Source: Burkholderia sp. Ac-20379 (GTDB taxonomy: Bacteria; Pseudomonadota; Gammaproteobacteria; Burkholderiales; Burkholderiaceae). Taken from it: 47,103 bases of DNA. The stretch spans positions 1 to 47,103 of the forward strand of contig NZ_JAAGPF010000017.1 of NCBI RefSeq assembly GCF_017104645.1. The letters are read 5' to 3'. Below the pieces are notes generated by a model. The model saw only the letters and a list, made by a program, of their open reading frames with translations. It did no database searches and had not been told where the DNA came from. The number at the start of each line of letters is the position of its first letter. The first letter of the stretch is position 1. The position numbers and the translations under genes are program-made. Below, one piece after another: positions 7,179-14,707 of this stretch.

Positions 7179-8264
7179 ATGCTGACTCGCTCGATGCTTT
7201 CCGCGGCCGTGTTCTCGCTGGCCGCGTGCGCCACGGTGCCGTCCGTCGCGCAGGATTCCACCGAAGCTCAGACCCTGCAGGACGCGCAGGGCCACGACGA
7301 TCACGGGCCCGGCGTACGCGCGCCGAAGGTCATGATCGTCACGATGTTCGGGCCGGAAGGGCAGGCCTGGACCGATCGCCTCGGCCCCTGGACCCAGGTG
7401 AAGGTGCCGGGCCTCTCGCCCGACTATCCGACGGTGCAGTGCAATCGCCAGGAGGTTTGCGTGGTGACCACCGGCATGGGTTACGCGAACGCGGCGGCCA
7501 CCATCATGGCGCTGAGCTTCTCGCCGCAGTTCGACCTGCGCCGCACGTACTTCCTCGTGTCGGGCATCGCCGGCGTGGATCCGGCGCAGGGCACGGTGGG
7601 TTCGGCCGCGTGGTCGCATTATCTGGTCGACTTCAGCCTGCAGTGGGAACTCGACGCGCGCGAGATCCCGGCCGGCTGGCACACCGGCTATCTCGGCATC
7701 AACACCAAGAACCCGAACCAGAAGCCGCCGCTCGACTACAAGAGCGAGGTGTTCGAGCTGAACCCGAAGCTGACCGCCGCGGCCTACGCGCTGTCGCGCA
7801 ACGTCGTGCTGGCCGACAACGCGCAGGCGCAGGCCGCGCGCGCGAAGTTCGACACCGCGCCGGCCAACCGGCCGCCGGCGGTGGTGCAATGCGATACCTC
7901 GTCGGGCAATACGTGGTTCTCGGGCACCAAGCTCGGCGAGCGCGCGCGCCAGTGGACCCGGATCCTGACCGACGGCAAGGGCACCTACTGCATGACGGCG
8001 CAGGAAGACAACGCCACCTATGAGGCGCTGACGCGCGCGGCGGCCACCCGGCGCGTCGATCTCTCGCGCGTGGCGGTGCTGCGCACCGGCTCCGATTTCG
8101 ACCGGCCGTATCCGGGCCAGACGAGTGTCGACAACTTGCTGAACTACGCCGACCAGGGCGGCTTCGCGATCGCCACGGAGAACCTGTATCGCGCGGGCAA
8201 TCCGCTCGTGCAGGACATCGTCGGGCATTGGAGCGAATGGCGCGACGGGGTGCCGTCGCGCTGA
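7179..8264 (+). CDS. Purine nucleoside permease (NUP) family protein
   Basis: A 361-residue member of the NUP family (PF06516), named after fungal purine nucleoside permeases. The export signal MLTRSMLSAAVFSLAAC contains a lipobox-like LAAC (Cys17); otherwise cleavage after PSVAQ is possible. The mature protein has the family motifs PKVMIVTMFGPEGQAW, VCVVTTGMGYANAAATIMAL, YFLVSGIAGVDP and VLRTGSDFDRPYPG. I see no membrane-spanning segments after the signal, and the fold is related to nucleoside phosphorylases, so a periplasmic nucleoside-binding or hydrolysing role is as likely as transport. GAACG lies upstream of the ATG. Divergent ppnP supports a nucleoside role. Confidence 0.88.
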   Translation: MLTRSMLSAAVFSLAACATVPSVAQDSTEAQTLQDAQGHDDHGPGVRAPKVMIVTMFGPEGQAWTDRLGPWTQVKVPGLSPDYPTVQCNRQEVCVVTTGMGYANAAATIMALSFSPQFDLRRTYFLVSGIAGVDPAQGTVGSAAWSHYLVDFSLQWELDAREIPAGWHTGYLGINTKNPNQKPPLDYKSEVFELNPKLTAAAYALSRNVVLADNAQAQAARAKFDTAPANRPPAVVQCDTSSGNTWFSGTKLGERARQWTRILTDGKGTYCMTAQEDNATYEALTRAAATRRVDLSRVAVLRTGSDFDRPYPGQTSVDNLLNYADQGGFAIATENLYRAGNPLVQDIVGHWSEWRDGVPSR

Positions 8265-8384
8265 CGCGTGGCGCGGCGGCGTGCGCAAGGCGGCCGCGCC
8301 GGGATCGTTCGGCGTGCAGGCAATCGCGACAAAGGGCTGGCGCGAAGCATCAACGCATCAACGCAACGAACAGGCAGGCACGGC

Positions 8385-9044
8385 CTACGCGATGCGAAAC
8401 ACCAGCTCCTTGTCGTCCATGACGGCGCTCACATTGCGCCAGTCGTTCAGAAACGGATGGCGGTCGAGCCGGCCCGCCATCAATCTCGAGGCGATTGCGA
8501 CGACGCGCGCGCCCGCGTCGAGGCCGGCGGCGATGCCGGCGGGGGCATCCTCGAACACGATGCAGCGGTGCGCGTCGACGCCCAGCCGCTCGGCGGCCAA
8601 GAGATAGCCTTCGGGCGACGGCTTACCCTTGGCCACGTCATCCGCCGTCACCAGAATCGGCGGCGTCGGCAATCCGGCTGCCCGGATGCGATTGCTCGCC
8701 AGTATGCGGTCGGCCGACGTGACGATTGCCCACCGGTTCGGCGGCAAGGCGCTCAACAGCGCGCGAGCACCTGGGATCTCGACGACGCCCTCGGTGTCTT
8801 CCCGCTCCTGGTTGGTGACTGCCGCGATGTCGGCGTCGATGTCGAGGCCCGCCGGCGCCAGGGCGCGGAGCGCGTCGCGCGTGCGCCTGCCTTGCGATTC
8901 ACGCAGGACGAAGTCGGGGTCGAGGCCGCGCCGCTCGGCCCAAGCGGAATACGCTCGAACGGTGGCGGCATGCGAATCCAACAGGGTGCCATCCATATCG
9001 AACAGCAATGCGCAAGCGCGGTACTCGGTATTCGAAAGCAGCAT
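8385..9044 (-). CDS. HAD-superfamily sugar-phosphatase-like hydrolase
   Basis: A 219-residue HAD hydrolase of the beta-phosphoglucomutase/phosphatase branch. Motif I is LLFDMDGTLLDS with the nucleophile Asp16 and acid/base Asp18, followed by a helical cap. Motif II is AIVTSA, motif III the lysine of DVAKGKPSPEGYL, and motif IV IVFEDAPAGIAAG. The GKPSPEGYLLAAERLG segment is typical of small-molecule phosphatases such as YfbT/HxpA that act on sugar phosphates. Length is normal. Neighbours give no substrate clue; the 120-bp gap downstream toward the NUP gene holds nothing recognised. Confidence 0.9.
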   Translation of the reverse strand: MLLSNTEYRACALLFDMDGTLLDSHAATVRAYSAWAERRGLDPDFVLRESQGRRTRDALRALAPAGLDIDADIAAVTNQEREDTEGVVEIPGARALLSALPPNRWAIVTSADRILASNRIRAAGLPTPPILVTADDVAKGKPSPEGYLLAAERLGVDAHRCIVFEDAPAGIAAGLDAGARVVAIASRLMAGRLDRHPFLNDWRNVSAVMDDKELVFRIA

Positions 9045-9118
9045 GGGTCGCGATAAAGGCGGATTCGGGAATCCATAGTAGACCGTGCAACTGCGTCATC
9101 GTGATGGCATCGAATCGG

Positions 9119-9685
9119 TCAGTCGATTGTCGAAGGCGTGCCGGTTGCGACGAACGCGTAAATATTCTGGTCGTGAAACACGCCGTTCAACGGCTCGGCG
9201 TGTTCGACGGTGTGCTCGAAACGGAAGCCGCAGCGGCGCGCGACGTTGTTGCTCGCCTCATTGAATACGGCGCACTGGATGACGAAGCGTCGGATCCGTC
9301 GTTGCCGATAGACGTCCACGAGCTTCCGTACCGATTGCGAGACGAGTCCCTGCCCCCGATACGACGGGGCGAGCCAGTATCCGAGGGTGGCTGTCGCGTT
9401 CGGCCAATCGATGGTGTTGAATGAAATCACGCCGCAGGGATGGCCGTTTTTAAGCGCCACGTAAGTCTTCGATTCGCCACGTTCGTGCGCGGCGAGGCGG
9501 GCGCTCAGGAAGTGGGCCGTGTCGAGTTCGCTGGTCACGAAGCGCGGCCACGGCATGTATTCGGCAAGCCATTCCCGGTTCGCGTCGATGATCGAATAGA
9601 GTGCGCTCGCATACCGTGTGCTCGGGATGGAAAGCACCAGGTCGTGCGTCACGTCGATCGCGTCGGTTTCTTGGGTGTCGTGCAT
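9119..9685 (-). CDS. GNAT-family acetyltransferase (RimJ/RimL-like)
   Basis: A 188-residue GNAT N-acetyltransferase. The acetyl-CoA motif A is GYWLAPSYRGQGLVSQSVRKL, with the pyrophosphate-binding RGQGLV. The C-terminal half has IQCAVFNEASNNVARRCGFR, the usual RimJ/RimL-type 'N..S..v..r.GF' segment. Such proteins acetylate ribosomal protein N-termini or small amines such as antibiotics and polyamines; the substrate is unknown. I chose the ATG at 9685, where homology begins, rather than a longer frame reaching 9916 that has arginine-rich out-of-frame character. It stands 74 bp before the HAD gene on the same strand. Confidence 0.88.
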   Translation of the reverse strand: MHDTQETDAIDVTHDLVLSIPSTRYASALYSIIDANREWLAEYMPWPRFVTSELDTAHFLSARLAAHERGESKTYVALKNGHPCGVISFNTIDWPNATATLGYWLAPSYRGQGLVSQSVRKLVDVYRQRRIRRFVIQCAVFNEASNNVARRCGFRFEHTVEHAEPLNGVFHDQNIYAFVATGTPSTID

Positions 9686-9812
9686 CGGTCGTGTGCCGGA
9701 ATCGCGTGAGAAATGCGCGGTGTCGAAGGGGCGCGGCGGCTCGATGAAGGCGTGCGCGGGCTCGGTGACGCTGTCCCGGCCAATGCCGGTGCCTTGACCG
9801 TGCCGCCGGCGC

Positions 9813-10007
9813 TCACGCCTCGTCGTCGAAAATATCTTCGATCCGCAGGCCGAAGGCGCGGGCGATCGCGAATGCCAGCGGCAAGCTCGGATCGTACCGC
9901 CCGTTCTCGATCGCATTGACGGTTTGTCGCGACACCCCGAGCGCCTCCGCGAGCCCGGATTGCGACATGCCGTGCGTCGAGCGCAGCTCCCGGATGCAGT
10001 TCTTCAT
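9813..10007 (-). CDS. Small XRE-family HTH regulator
   Basis: A 64-residue Cro/CI-type DNA-binding protein made of little more than the helix-turn-helix. The sequence ELRSTHGMSQSGLAEALGVS then RQTVNAIENGRYDPSLPLAF is the family signature, and it ends with an acidic FDDEA tail. It lies 8 nt downstream of a small four-helix membrane protein gene on the same strand, a common pairing in which the regulator controls its own operon. The two TGTAAAG-N4-CTTTACA palindromes upstream of the operon are likely its binding sites. Function beyond autoregulation is unknown. Confidence 0.88.
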   Translation of the reverse strand: MKNCIRELRSTHGMSQSGLAEALGVSRQTVNAIENGRYDPSLPLAFAIARAFGLRIEDIFDDEA

Positions 10008-10015
10008 GGCGGGCG

Positions 10016-10390
10016 CTACCGGTAACGGCGAGCGCACAGGATGCTGCTGACGATCCACAGCGCGCCCATCACCGGCCAAACGACGAACAGCGACAGCTTC
10101 GGGAAGCCGACGTTTTCAAGGAAGCCGTAGCTGAACGTGAGCAGCGCGGTGCCCGCGAACGCGATGGCGAGCGCTTCCAACTGAATTCTGCGAACCAGCT
10201 CGTCGACGTTGCGCAGGTTGCGCACGACCACCCAGCAAATGCCGAGGCCGGCGAGCATCGGGCTCAGCGCGACCAGAATTCGGGCGTAGCCGCTTTCCAC
10301 GATGCCCGCTTGCAGGCAATACACCGAGAGCGCCAACAGGACGACGTACGCGAGAATGGCTGCCGTCATTTCCTTCCGATACGAGCCCAC
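10016..10390 (-). CDS. Small four-helix membrane protein
   Basis: A 124-residue hydrophobic protein with four predicted membrane helices (near residues 9-28, 38-57, 73-92 and 96-118) and no recognised catalytic motif. It starts at a GTG preceded by a near-perfect Shine-Dalgarno, AGGAGGT with 6-nt spacing. The ATG at codon 8 is an alternative with no such site. It is the first gene of a two-gene operon with a small XRE regulator. Proteins of this type are often annotated as hypothetical; role unknown. Its expression is probably controlled by the twin operators just upstream. Confidence 0.75.
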   Translation of the reverse strand: MGSYRKEMTAAILAYVVLLALSVYCLQAGIVESGYARILVALSPMLAGLGICWVVVRNLRNVDELVRRIQLEALAIAFAGTALLTFSYGFLENVGFPKLSLFVVWPVMGALWIVSSILCARRYR

Positions 10391-10405
10391 CTGTCACCTC
10401 CTGTA

Positions 10406-10423
10406 TGTAAAGTTCGCTTTACA
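10406..10423. promoter_or_regulatory. Proximal operator of the XRE operon
   Basis: TGTAAAG-TTCG-CTTTACA is a perfect 7-bp inverted repeat. It covers the predicted transcription start and the edge of the -10 box (10423-10428). A second copy with identical arms lies exactly 40 bp away. Confidence 0.7.
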
Positions 10424-10451
10424 GGATAATGTGACGTTCGATTCGTGTAAA
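10423..10451 (-). promoter_or_regulatory. Promoter of the membrane-protein/XRE operon
   Basis: On the - strand TTTACA (complement of 10446-10451) and TATCCT (complement of 10423-10428) are separated by 17 bp. The -35 box is inside the distal operator and the -10 box touches the proximal operator, so repressor binding at either site would block RNA polymerase. Confidence 0.6.
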
Positions 10452-10463
10452 GCTTCCTTTACA
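10446..10463. promoter_or_regulatory. Distal operator of the XRE operon
   Basis: TGTAAAG-CTTC-CTTTACA has the same 7-bp arms as the proximal site and contains the -35 box. The centre-to-centre distance of 40 bp is near four helical turns, placing the two sites on about the same DNA face. Confidence 0.7.
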
Positions 10464-10486
10464 TCGATGCGCGGCGTCGCGACATG

Positions 10487-10519
10487 AAAAAGGCGGCCAC
10501 GCCGAAAGCGGGCCGCCTT
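10487..10519 (-). terminator. Rho-independent terminator
   Basis: Reading the - strand, AAGGCGGCC and GGCCGCCTT form a 9-bp stem that runs into a TTTTT tract (complement of 10487-10491). It ends the DUF4148/small-protein transcription unit and insulates the XRE operon promoter. Confidence 0.8.
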
Positions 10520-10540
10520 GTTCACTGCCGGGATGACCGG

Positions 10541-10645
10541 TCAGTTCTTGCCGTTCGAGCGCGGCTGCGCGCGGAACGGAATCCACACCGGCGCGGTGCG
10601 ATCCCACTGATCGAGCTGGGACGGTTTCGGTTCGTTCGGATTCAT
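10541..10645 (-). CDS. Possible 34-residue small protein
   Basis: A short frame of 34 codons starting at an ATG preceded by AAGGAG, beginning MNPNEPKPSQLDQWDRTAPV and ending in a TGA. It is proline- and charge-rich with two tryptophans, and has no signal peptide or membrane helix. It lies 60 nt downstream of the DUF4148 gene on the same strand and is followed 22 nt later by a strong terminator, so it would be the last gene of that unit. I know no family for it. The ribosome-binding site and position support it; conservation is untested. Confidence 0.45.
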   Translation of the reverse strand: MNPNEPKPSQLDQWDRTAPVWIPFRAQPRSNGKN

Positions 10646-10705
10646 GATTCGCTCTCCTTACGGTTGACGATGCCGGCGCGGCCGGCGTGCGGATGCCAGG
10701 CGGGT

Positions 10706-10999
10706 TTAACGGTTCGCGAGTTCGCTCGACGGGCCGCCCGATTCCGAGCTGCCCTGGCGTTGTTGCGCCAGTTCGATGCCTTGCGGGTACGACGTGCTCT
10801 TGCGCAGCAGCGCCAGCGAGCCGTCGCGTTGCGCCTGGGCCAGCTCGGCGCGCACCTGGGCGCGGGTCAGCGTGCTGGTGGTCTTGGCGGCGGGCAGGTC
10901 GCCGTAGCTGCCGGCGTGGCCGATGCCGCCATCGGCAAAAGCGGACACGGCGGTGGTGGACAGGACGAGTGCGGCGGCGGCGATGGTGAGGGTTTTCAT
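10706..10999 (-). CDS. DUF4148-type secreted small protein
   Basis: A 97-residue exported protein of the DUF4148 group common in Burkholderia. Residues 1-22 are a signal peptide ending SAFA before DGG. The mature part has the family motif LTRAQVRAELAQAQRDG followed by a polar tail. I chose the ATG at 10999 because it begins the signal peptide and follows AGGAG. Function is unknown; members are small periplasmic proteins, often stress-regulated. The 820-bp stretch upstream (11000-11819) is less GC-rich near the gene and holds inverted repeats but no gene that I can support. Confidence 0.85.
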   Translation of the reverse strand: MKTLTIAAAALVLSTTAVSAFADGGIGHAGSYGDLPAAKTTSTLTRAQVRAELAQAQRDGSLALLRKSTSYPQGIELAQQRQGSSESGGPSSELANR

Positions 11000-11096
11000 G
11001 TTCAGCTCCTTTGAATCCTTGAATTCGGATGCGCAACGCATTCGGTTACGCGACGGAGTGAAATTTAGGTGCAGCCGCAGCATCAATAAATGGGAT

Positions 11097-11146
11097 GGGC
11101 GCGAATTGAATTGTCGCCATGTTGGAACAATCGAATTCCGTACTGT
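11097..11146. other. AT-richer intergenic region with imperfect inverted repeat
   Basis: GAATTGAATTGT and ACAATCGAATTC face each other with two mismatches around a 12-bp centre. This lies about 100 bp upstream of the DUF4148 gene in a locally AT-richer stretch and may hold its promoter or an operator. No regulator can be assigned. Confidence 0.3.
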
Positions 11147-11319
11147 CGATAGGGTCAGGATAAAGCCTTTGCTGGCAAGGGTTTTGGCGATTCGCGCACG
11201 GGCGTGCGAAACGGCCGTTTTCACATTGATGCGTCGAATGCAATAGTGTGATTCTGTGGCGTTCATGATCCGCGCTGGACATGCTGCGGTGCGGAAAAAT
11301 GAGGGGCGGGACGATGCAA

Positions 11320-11350
11320 GCCGGCTCGGCGGCGCACCGGCCGAGCCGGC
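11320..11350. other. Perfect 10-bp hairpin in intergenic region
   Basis: GCCGGCTCGG and CCGAGCCGGC are exact reverse complements with an 11-nt loop. There is no U-run. It separates the DUF4148 leader region from the sequence before the permease gene. The remaining gap to 11819 is GC-rich and shows no supported gene. Confidence 0.4.
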
Positions 11351-11819
11351 GGCTGGCATTCGGTGCGCATGACGCGCTGCAACGATTCCACGCCGAATGC
11401 GTTGCCGGCTATGCCGATGGGCCGGTTTTCACGATTGGATCCTGTGCCGATTTCATCATCGTCGCCGTGCATTGGTCACAAGCCGGGCTGCCGGATCGCG
11501 ACGGATACTTGTCGCCGACGATCCATTTCTTACCCATCGAGGCGACATGACCGAGCATTTCGGCCGGTAACCCCGGCGCCCCTCGCGGCGCGGCCCGACA
11601 GGCCGCCCGCCGCGTTCCACTTCCCGCAGCCGGATCGCTGCGACCGCGGGCCGTCCGGCCCCGGTGATTCCTGCCCCGCGCCGTGTTCGGCGTCATCGGT
11701 TCCGTGCGCCTTGCGGCGCGCGGGGTGGGCGTTCGTCCCTGCGTTCCGGTTGCGCGTATCGCCGTTCGGCGGCGCGCCCCGCGCGCGGCCGAACGCTCAC
11801 ATGGCAGGAGACACGATTC

Positions 11820-13385
11820 ATGGCACCACAAGGAAAATTCCACCGGCGGCTCTCGCTGACCGACCTGACGTTCATCGGCCTCGGCGCGATCTTCGGCTCG
11901 GGCTGGCTGTTCGCGGCGAGCCACGTCGCCACCATCGCCGGCCCGGCCGGCATCTTCTCGTGGGTGCTCGGCGGCTTCGCGGTGCTGCTGCTCGGCATCG
12001 TCTATTGCGAACTGGGCGCGGCGCTGCCGCGCGCGGGCGGCGTGGTGCGCTACCCGGTGTTCTCGCACGGCCCGCTGCTCGGTTACCTGATGGGGCTGAT
12101 CACGCTGATCGCGTTCTCGAGCCTGATCGCGATCGAGGTGGTGGCCGCGCGCCAGTACGCCGCCGCGTGGTTCCCGGGCCTGACAGTGGCCGGCTCGAAC
12201 GCGCCCACCGCGATCGGCTGGCTGCTGCAGTTCGCGCTGCTGTGCCTGTTCTTCCGGCTCAACTATTCGAGCGTGAAGACCTTCGCCACCGCGAACAACA
12301 TCATCAGCCTGTTCAAGTTCATCGTGCCGCTGTCGGTGATCGTCGTGCTGTTCGTGTTCTTCCGGCCGCACAACCTCAGCGTGGCCGGCTTCGCGCCGTT
12401 CGGCATGTCGGGCGTGGAGATGGCGGTGTCGGCGGGCGGCGTGATCTTCGCGTACCTCGGGCTCACGCCGATCATCTCGGTGGCCAGCGAGGTGCGCGAT
12501 CCGCAGCGCACGATCCCGATCGCGCTGATCCTCTCGGTGCTGCTCTCGACGCTGATCTACGTGCTGCTGCAACTGGCGTTTCTCGGCGGGATTCCCACCG
12601 ACATGCTCGCGCACGGCTGGGGCGGCATCGATCGCGCGTTCTCGCTGCCGTACCGCGACATCGCGGCGGTGCTCGGCGTGGGCTGGCTGGCCTACATGGT
12701 GGTGGCCGACGCGATGATCTCGCCGAGCGGTTGCGGCAACATCTACATGAACGCCACGCCGCGCGTGATCTACGGCTGGGCCAAGACGGGCACGTTCTTC
12801 CGCGTGTTCACGCGCATCGACGAAGCCACCGGCATTCCGCGCGCGGGGCTGTGGCTGACGCTCGCGCTGTCGGTGTTCTGGACGCTGCCGTTCCCGTCGT
12901 GGGACGTGCTGATCAACGTGGTGTCGGCCGCGCTGGTGCTGAGCTACTGCGTCGCGCCGGTGTCGGTGGCCGCGCTGCGCCGCTCCGCGCCCGACATGCC
13001 GCGGCCGTTCCGCGCGGGCGGGTTCGCGGTGCTCGGGCCGCTGTCGTTCATCGTCGCGGCGCTGATCGTCTACTGGTCGGGCTGGGGCACCGTGTCGTGG
13101 CTGCTGGGTTTGCAGATCGTGCTGTTCGTCGTCTATCTGGCCTGCGGGCGCTTCGTGCCGAAGGATCAGCTGAGCCTGGCCGAGCAGGTGCGCTCGTCGG
13201 CCTGGCTGATCGCGTTCTATGCGCTGATGATCGGCGCGTCGTACCTGGGCAGCTTCGGCGGGATCGGCGTGCTGAAGCATCCGGCCGATACCGTCGTGGT
13301 GGCCGCGATCGCGCTTGTGATCTACTACTGGGGCGCGGCCACCGGCGTGCCGGCCGCGAAGCTGCGGCTCGACGACGACGAGTGA
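11820..13385 (+). CDS. APC-superfamily amino-acid permease
   Basis: A 521-residue inner-membrane permease with about twelve hydrophobic helices. The first helix has the APC substrate-site motif FIGLGAIFGSGWLFA. Other family landmarks are SVASEVRDPQRTIPIAL and ATPRVIYGWAKTGTFFRVF. It resembles proton-coupled amino-acid or polyamine permeases; the exact substrate is not visible. I chose the ATG at 11820, preceded by CAGGAG; earlier in-frame codons give an arginine-rich tail unlike relatives. It lies 94 bp upstream of an imine-reductase-like gene, suggesting uptake and catabolism of an amino acid, for example lysine- or proline-derived. Confidence 0.9.
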   Translation: MAPQGKFHRRLSLTDLTFIGLGAIFGSGWLFAASHVATIAGPAGIFSWVLGGFAVLLLGIVYCELGAALPRAGGVVRYPVFSHGPLLGYLMGLITLIAFSSLIAIEVVAARQYAAAWFPGLTVAGSNAPTAIGWLLQFALLCLFFRLNYSSVKTFATANNIISLFKFIVPLSVIVVLFVFFRPHNLSVAGFAPFGMSGVEMAVSAGGVIFAYLGLTPIISVASEVRDPQRTIPIALILSVLLSTLIYVLLQLAFLGGIPTDMLAHGWGGIDRAFSLPYRDIAAVLGVGWLAYMVVADAMISPSGCGNIYMNATPRVIYGWAKTGTFFRVFTRIDEATGIPRAGLWLTLALSVFWTLPFPSWDVLINVVSAALVLSYCVAPVSVAALRRSAPDMPRPFRAGGFAVLGPLSFIVAALIVYWSGWGTVSWLLGLQIVLFVVYLACGRFVPKDQLSLAEQVRSSAWLIAFYALMIGASYLGSFGGIGVLKHPADTVVVAAIALVIYYWGAATGVPAAKLRLDDDE

Positions 13386-13479
13386 GCCGCGCGATCTTCC
13401 CGGCGCGCCGGCCCGCAACGCGGGCAGGCCGCCGATCCGGACGCATTCGCATGGGCCGTCGAAGGCCCGGAGGAAACCG

Positions 13480-14502
13480 ATGAGTATTGCAGAGGATGTG
13501 ACGCTGTCGCTGGACGAGGTGGACGCGCTCGCGCGCCGCGTGTTGATCGCCAACGGCGTGAGCGAGGACAACGCGCGTTCGCTGGCCGGCGTGATCGTGC
13601 AGGGGCAGCGCGACGAATGCCATTCGCATGGCGTCTACCGGCTGATTACCTGCGTGCGGACGCTGCGCAACGGCAAGGTCGATCCGCGCGCCGTGCCGAC
13701 GCTGCGCACGCTCGCGGGCAGCGTGATCGAGGCCGATGCGCACGGCGGCTATTCGCTTCCGGCGTTCGACCTGGGCCTGCCGGCGCTGGTCGAGGCCGCG
13801 CGCCGGCAGGGGCTGGCGGCGCTGACGATCCGTCATTGCTACCACTTCTCGGCGCTGTGGCCCGAGGTCGAGGCGATCGCCGCGCACGGCCTGGTCGGGC
13901 TCGCGATGTGCCCGAGCCACGCCTGGGTGGCGCCGGCCGGCGGCACGCGGCCGGTGTTCGGCACCAATCCGATCGCGTTCGCGTGGCCGCGCCCGGACGG
14001 GCGGCTGCCCTACGTGTTCGACTTCGCGACCAGCGCGATCGCGCGCGGCGACATCGAACTGCACGCGCGCCAGGACAAGCCGATTCCCGACGACTGGGCG
14101 ATCGACGAGCACGGCCGGCCCACCACCGATCCGCACGCGGCGATGCGCGGCGCGATGCGCACGTTCGGCGGCCACAAGGGCTCGGCGCTGGCCACGATGG
14201 TGGAGTTGATGGCGGGGGCGTTGATGGGCGACCTGACCAGCGCCGAATCGCTCGACTACGACGGCGGCGCGGGTGCGGCGCCGTATCACGGCGAATTGCT
14301 GCTGGCCTTCGATCCGGCGGTGTTCGCGGGCGAGGGGCTCGACGCGGGCCGCGCGAGCGGCGAACGCCTGCTGGGCGAAATCGAGGCGCAGGGCGCGCGA
14401 TTGCCGTCGCAACGACGCTTCGAGGCGCGGGCGCGCAGCGCGGCGCACGGCGTGCGGGTGCCGCGAGCCCTGTACGACGATATTCTCAAGCTGCTCGATT
14501 GA
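13480..14502 (+). CDS. Ldh-family oxidoreductase, DpkA-like imine reductase
   Basis: A 340-residue member of the malate/L-lactate dehydrogenase family (not Rossmann type). The segments RQGLAALTIRHCYHFSALWP and PVFGTNPIAFAWP look like the delta-1-piperideine-2-carboxylate / delta-1-pyrroline-2-carboxylate reductases (DpkA) that act in D-lysine and D-proline catabolism. The nucleotide-site motif GGHKGSALATMVELMAG is present. A GGAGG site precedes the ATG. The upstream amino-acid permease supports an amino-acid role. Malate, lactate or ureidoglycolate dehydrogenase activity cannot be excluded. A decayed second copy of both ends of this gene lies at 34799-34880. Confidence 0.85.
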   Translation: MSIAEDVTLSLDEVDALARRVLIANGVSEDNARSLAGVIVQGQRDECHSHGVYRLITCVRTLRNGKVDPRAVPTLRTLAGSVIEADAHGGYSLPAFDLGLPALVEAARRQGLAALTIRHCYHFSALWPEVEAIAAHGLVGLAMCPSHAWVAPAGGTRPVFGTNPIAFAWPRPDGRLPYVFDFATSAIARGDIELHARQDKPIPDDWAIDEHGRPTTDPHAAMRGAMRTFGGHKGSALATMVELMAGALMGDLTSAESLDYDGGAGAAPYHGELLLAFDPAVFAGEGLDAGRASGERLLGEIEAQGARLPSQRRFEARARSAAHGVRVPRALYDDILKLLD

Positions 14503-14520
14503 GCGTGCACGGCAGCGCGG

Positions 14521-14547
14521 AAGGGGCGGCCTCGGCCGCCCCTTTTT
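14521..14547 (+). terminator. Strong Rho-independent terminator after the ldh-like gene
   Basis: GGGGCGGC-CTCG-GCCGCCCC followed by TTTTT, starting 18 nt after the stop codon. Essentially the same element recurs at 34893-34922 at the other end of the catabolic block, at the same distance from matching ldh 3'-end sequence. Confidence 0.9.
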
Positions 14548-14646
14548 GCTGGGCGCCGCACGCGACGGCGTCTGCACCAAGGCGGTGCGATTGCGCCGCT
14601 CGCCCTTGTCGCAGCGGGCCGAGCCGGTCGTCCATATGAAAAAAAG

Positions 14647-14670
14647 ATAGCGCCAATCGCGAAACGCTAT
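14647..14670. promoter_or_regulatory. Inverted repeat upstream of first flavoprotein gene
   Basis: ATAGCG-N12-CGCTAT is a perfect 6-bp inverted repeat centred about 50 bp upstream of the start codon and of the predicted transcription start. That position and size fit a LysR-type activator site, and two LysR genes lie at the far end of the block. The binding protein is an inference. Confidence 0.45.
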
Positions 14671-14694
14671 TTCGTGCCGCACGGGCGGCGCCGA

Positions 14695-14700
14695 TACACT
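14695..14700 (+). promoter_or_regulatory. -10 element of a possibly leaderless promoter
   Basis: TACACT ends 7 bp before the ATG at 14708, so transcription would start at or next to the start codon. No Shine-Dalgarno sequence is present and the -35 region is weak, which fits an activator-dependent promoter. Confidence 0.4.
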
Positions 14701-14707
14701 CGTCGGC

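Noticed and set aside
11281-11550. 89-codon + frame in the gap before the permease
   Set aside because: No ribosome-binding site, no recognisable domain and it includes the 11320-11350 hairpin. Not supported as a gene.
11363-13571. Long frames on both strands over the permease gene (706 and 720 codons)
   Set aside because: The permease frame has clear membrane helices and family motifs; these are its out-of-frame shadows.
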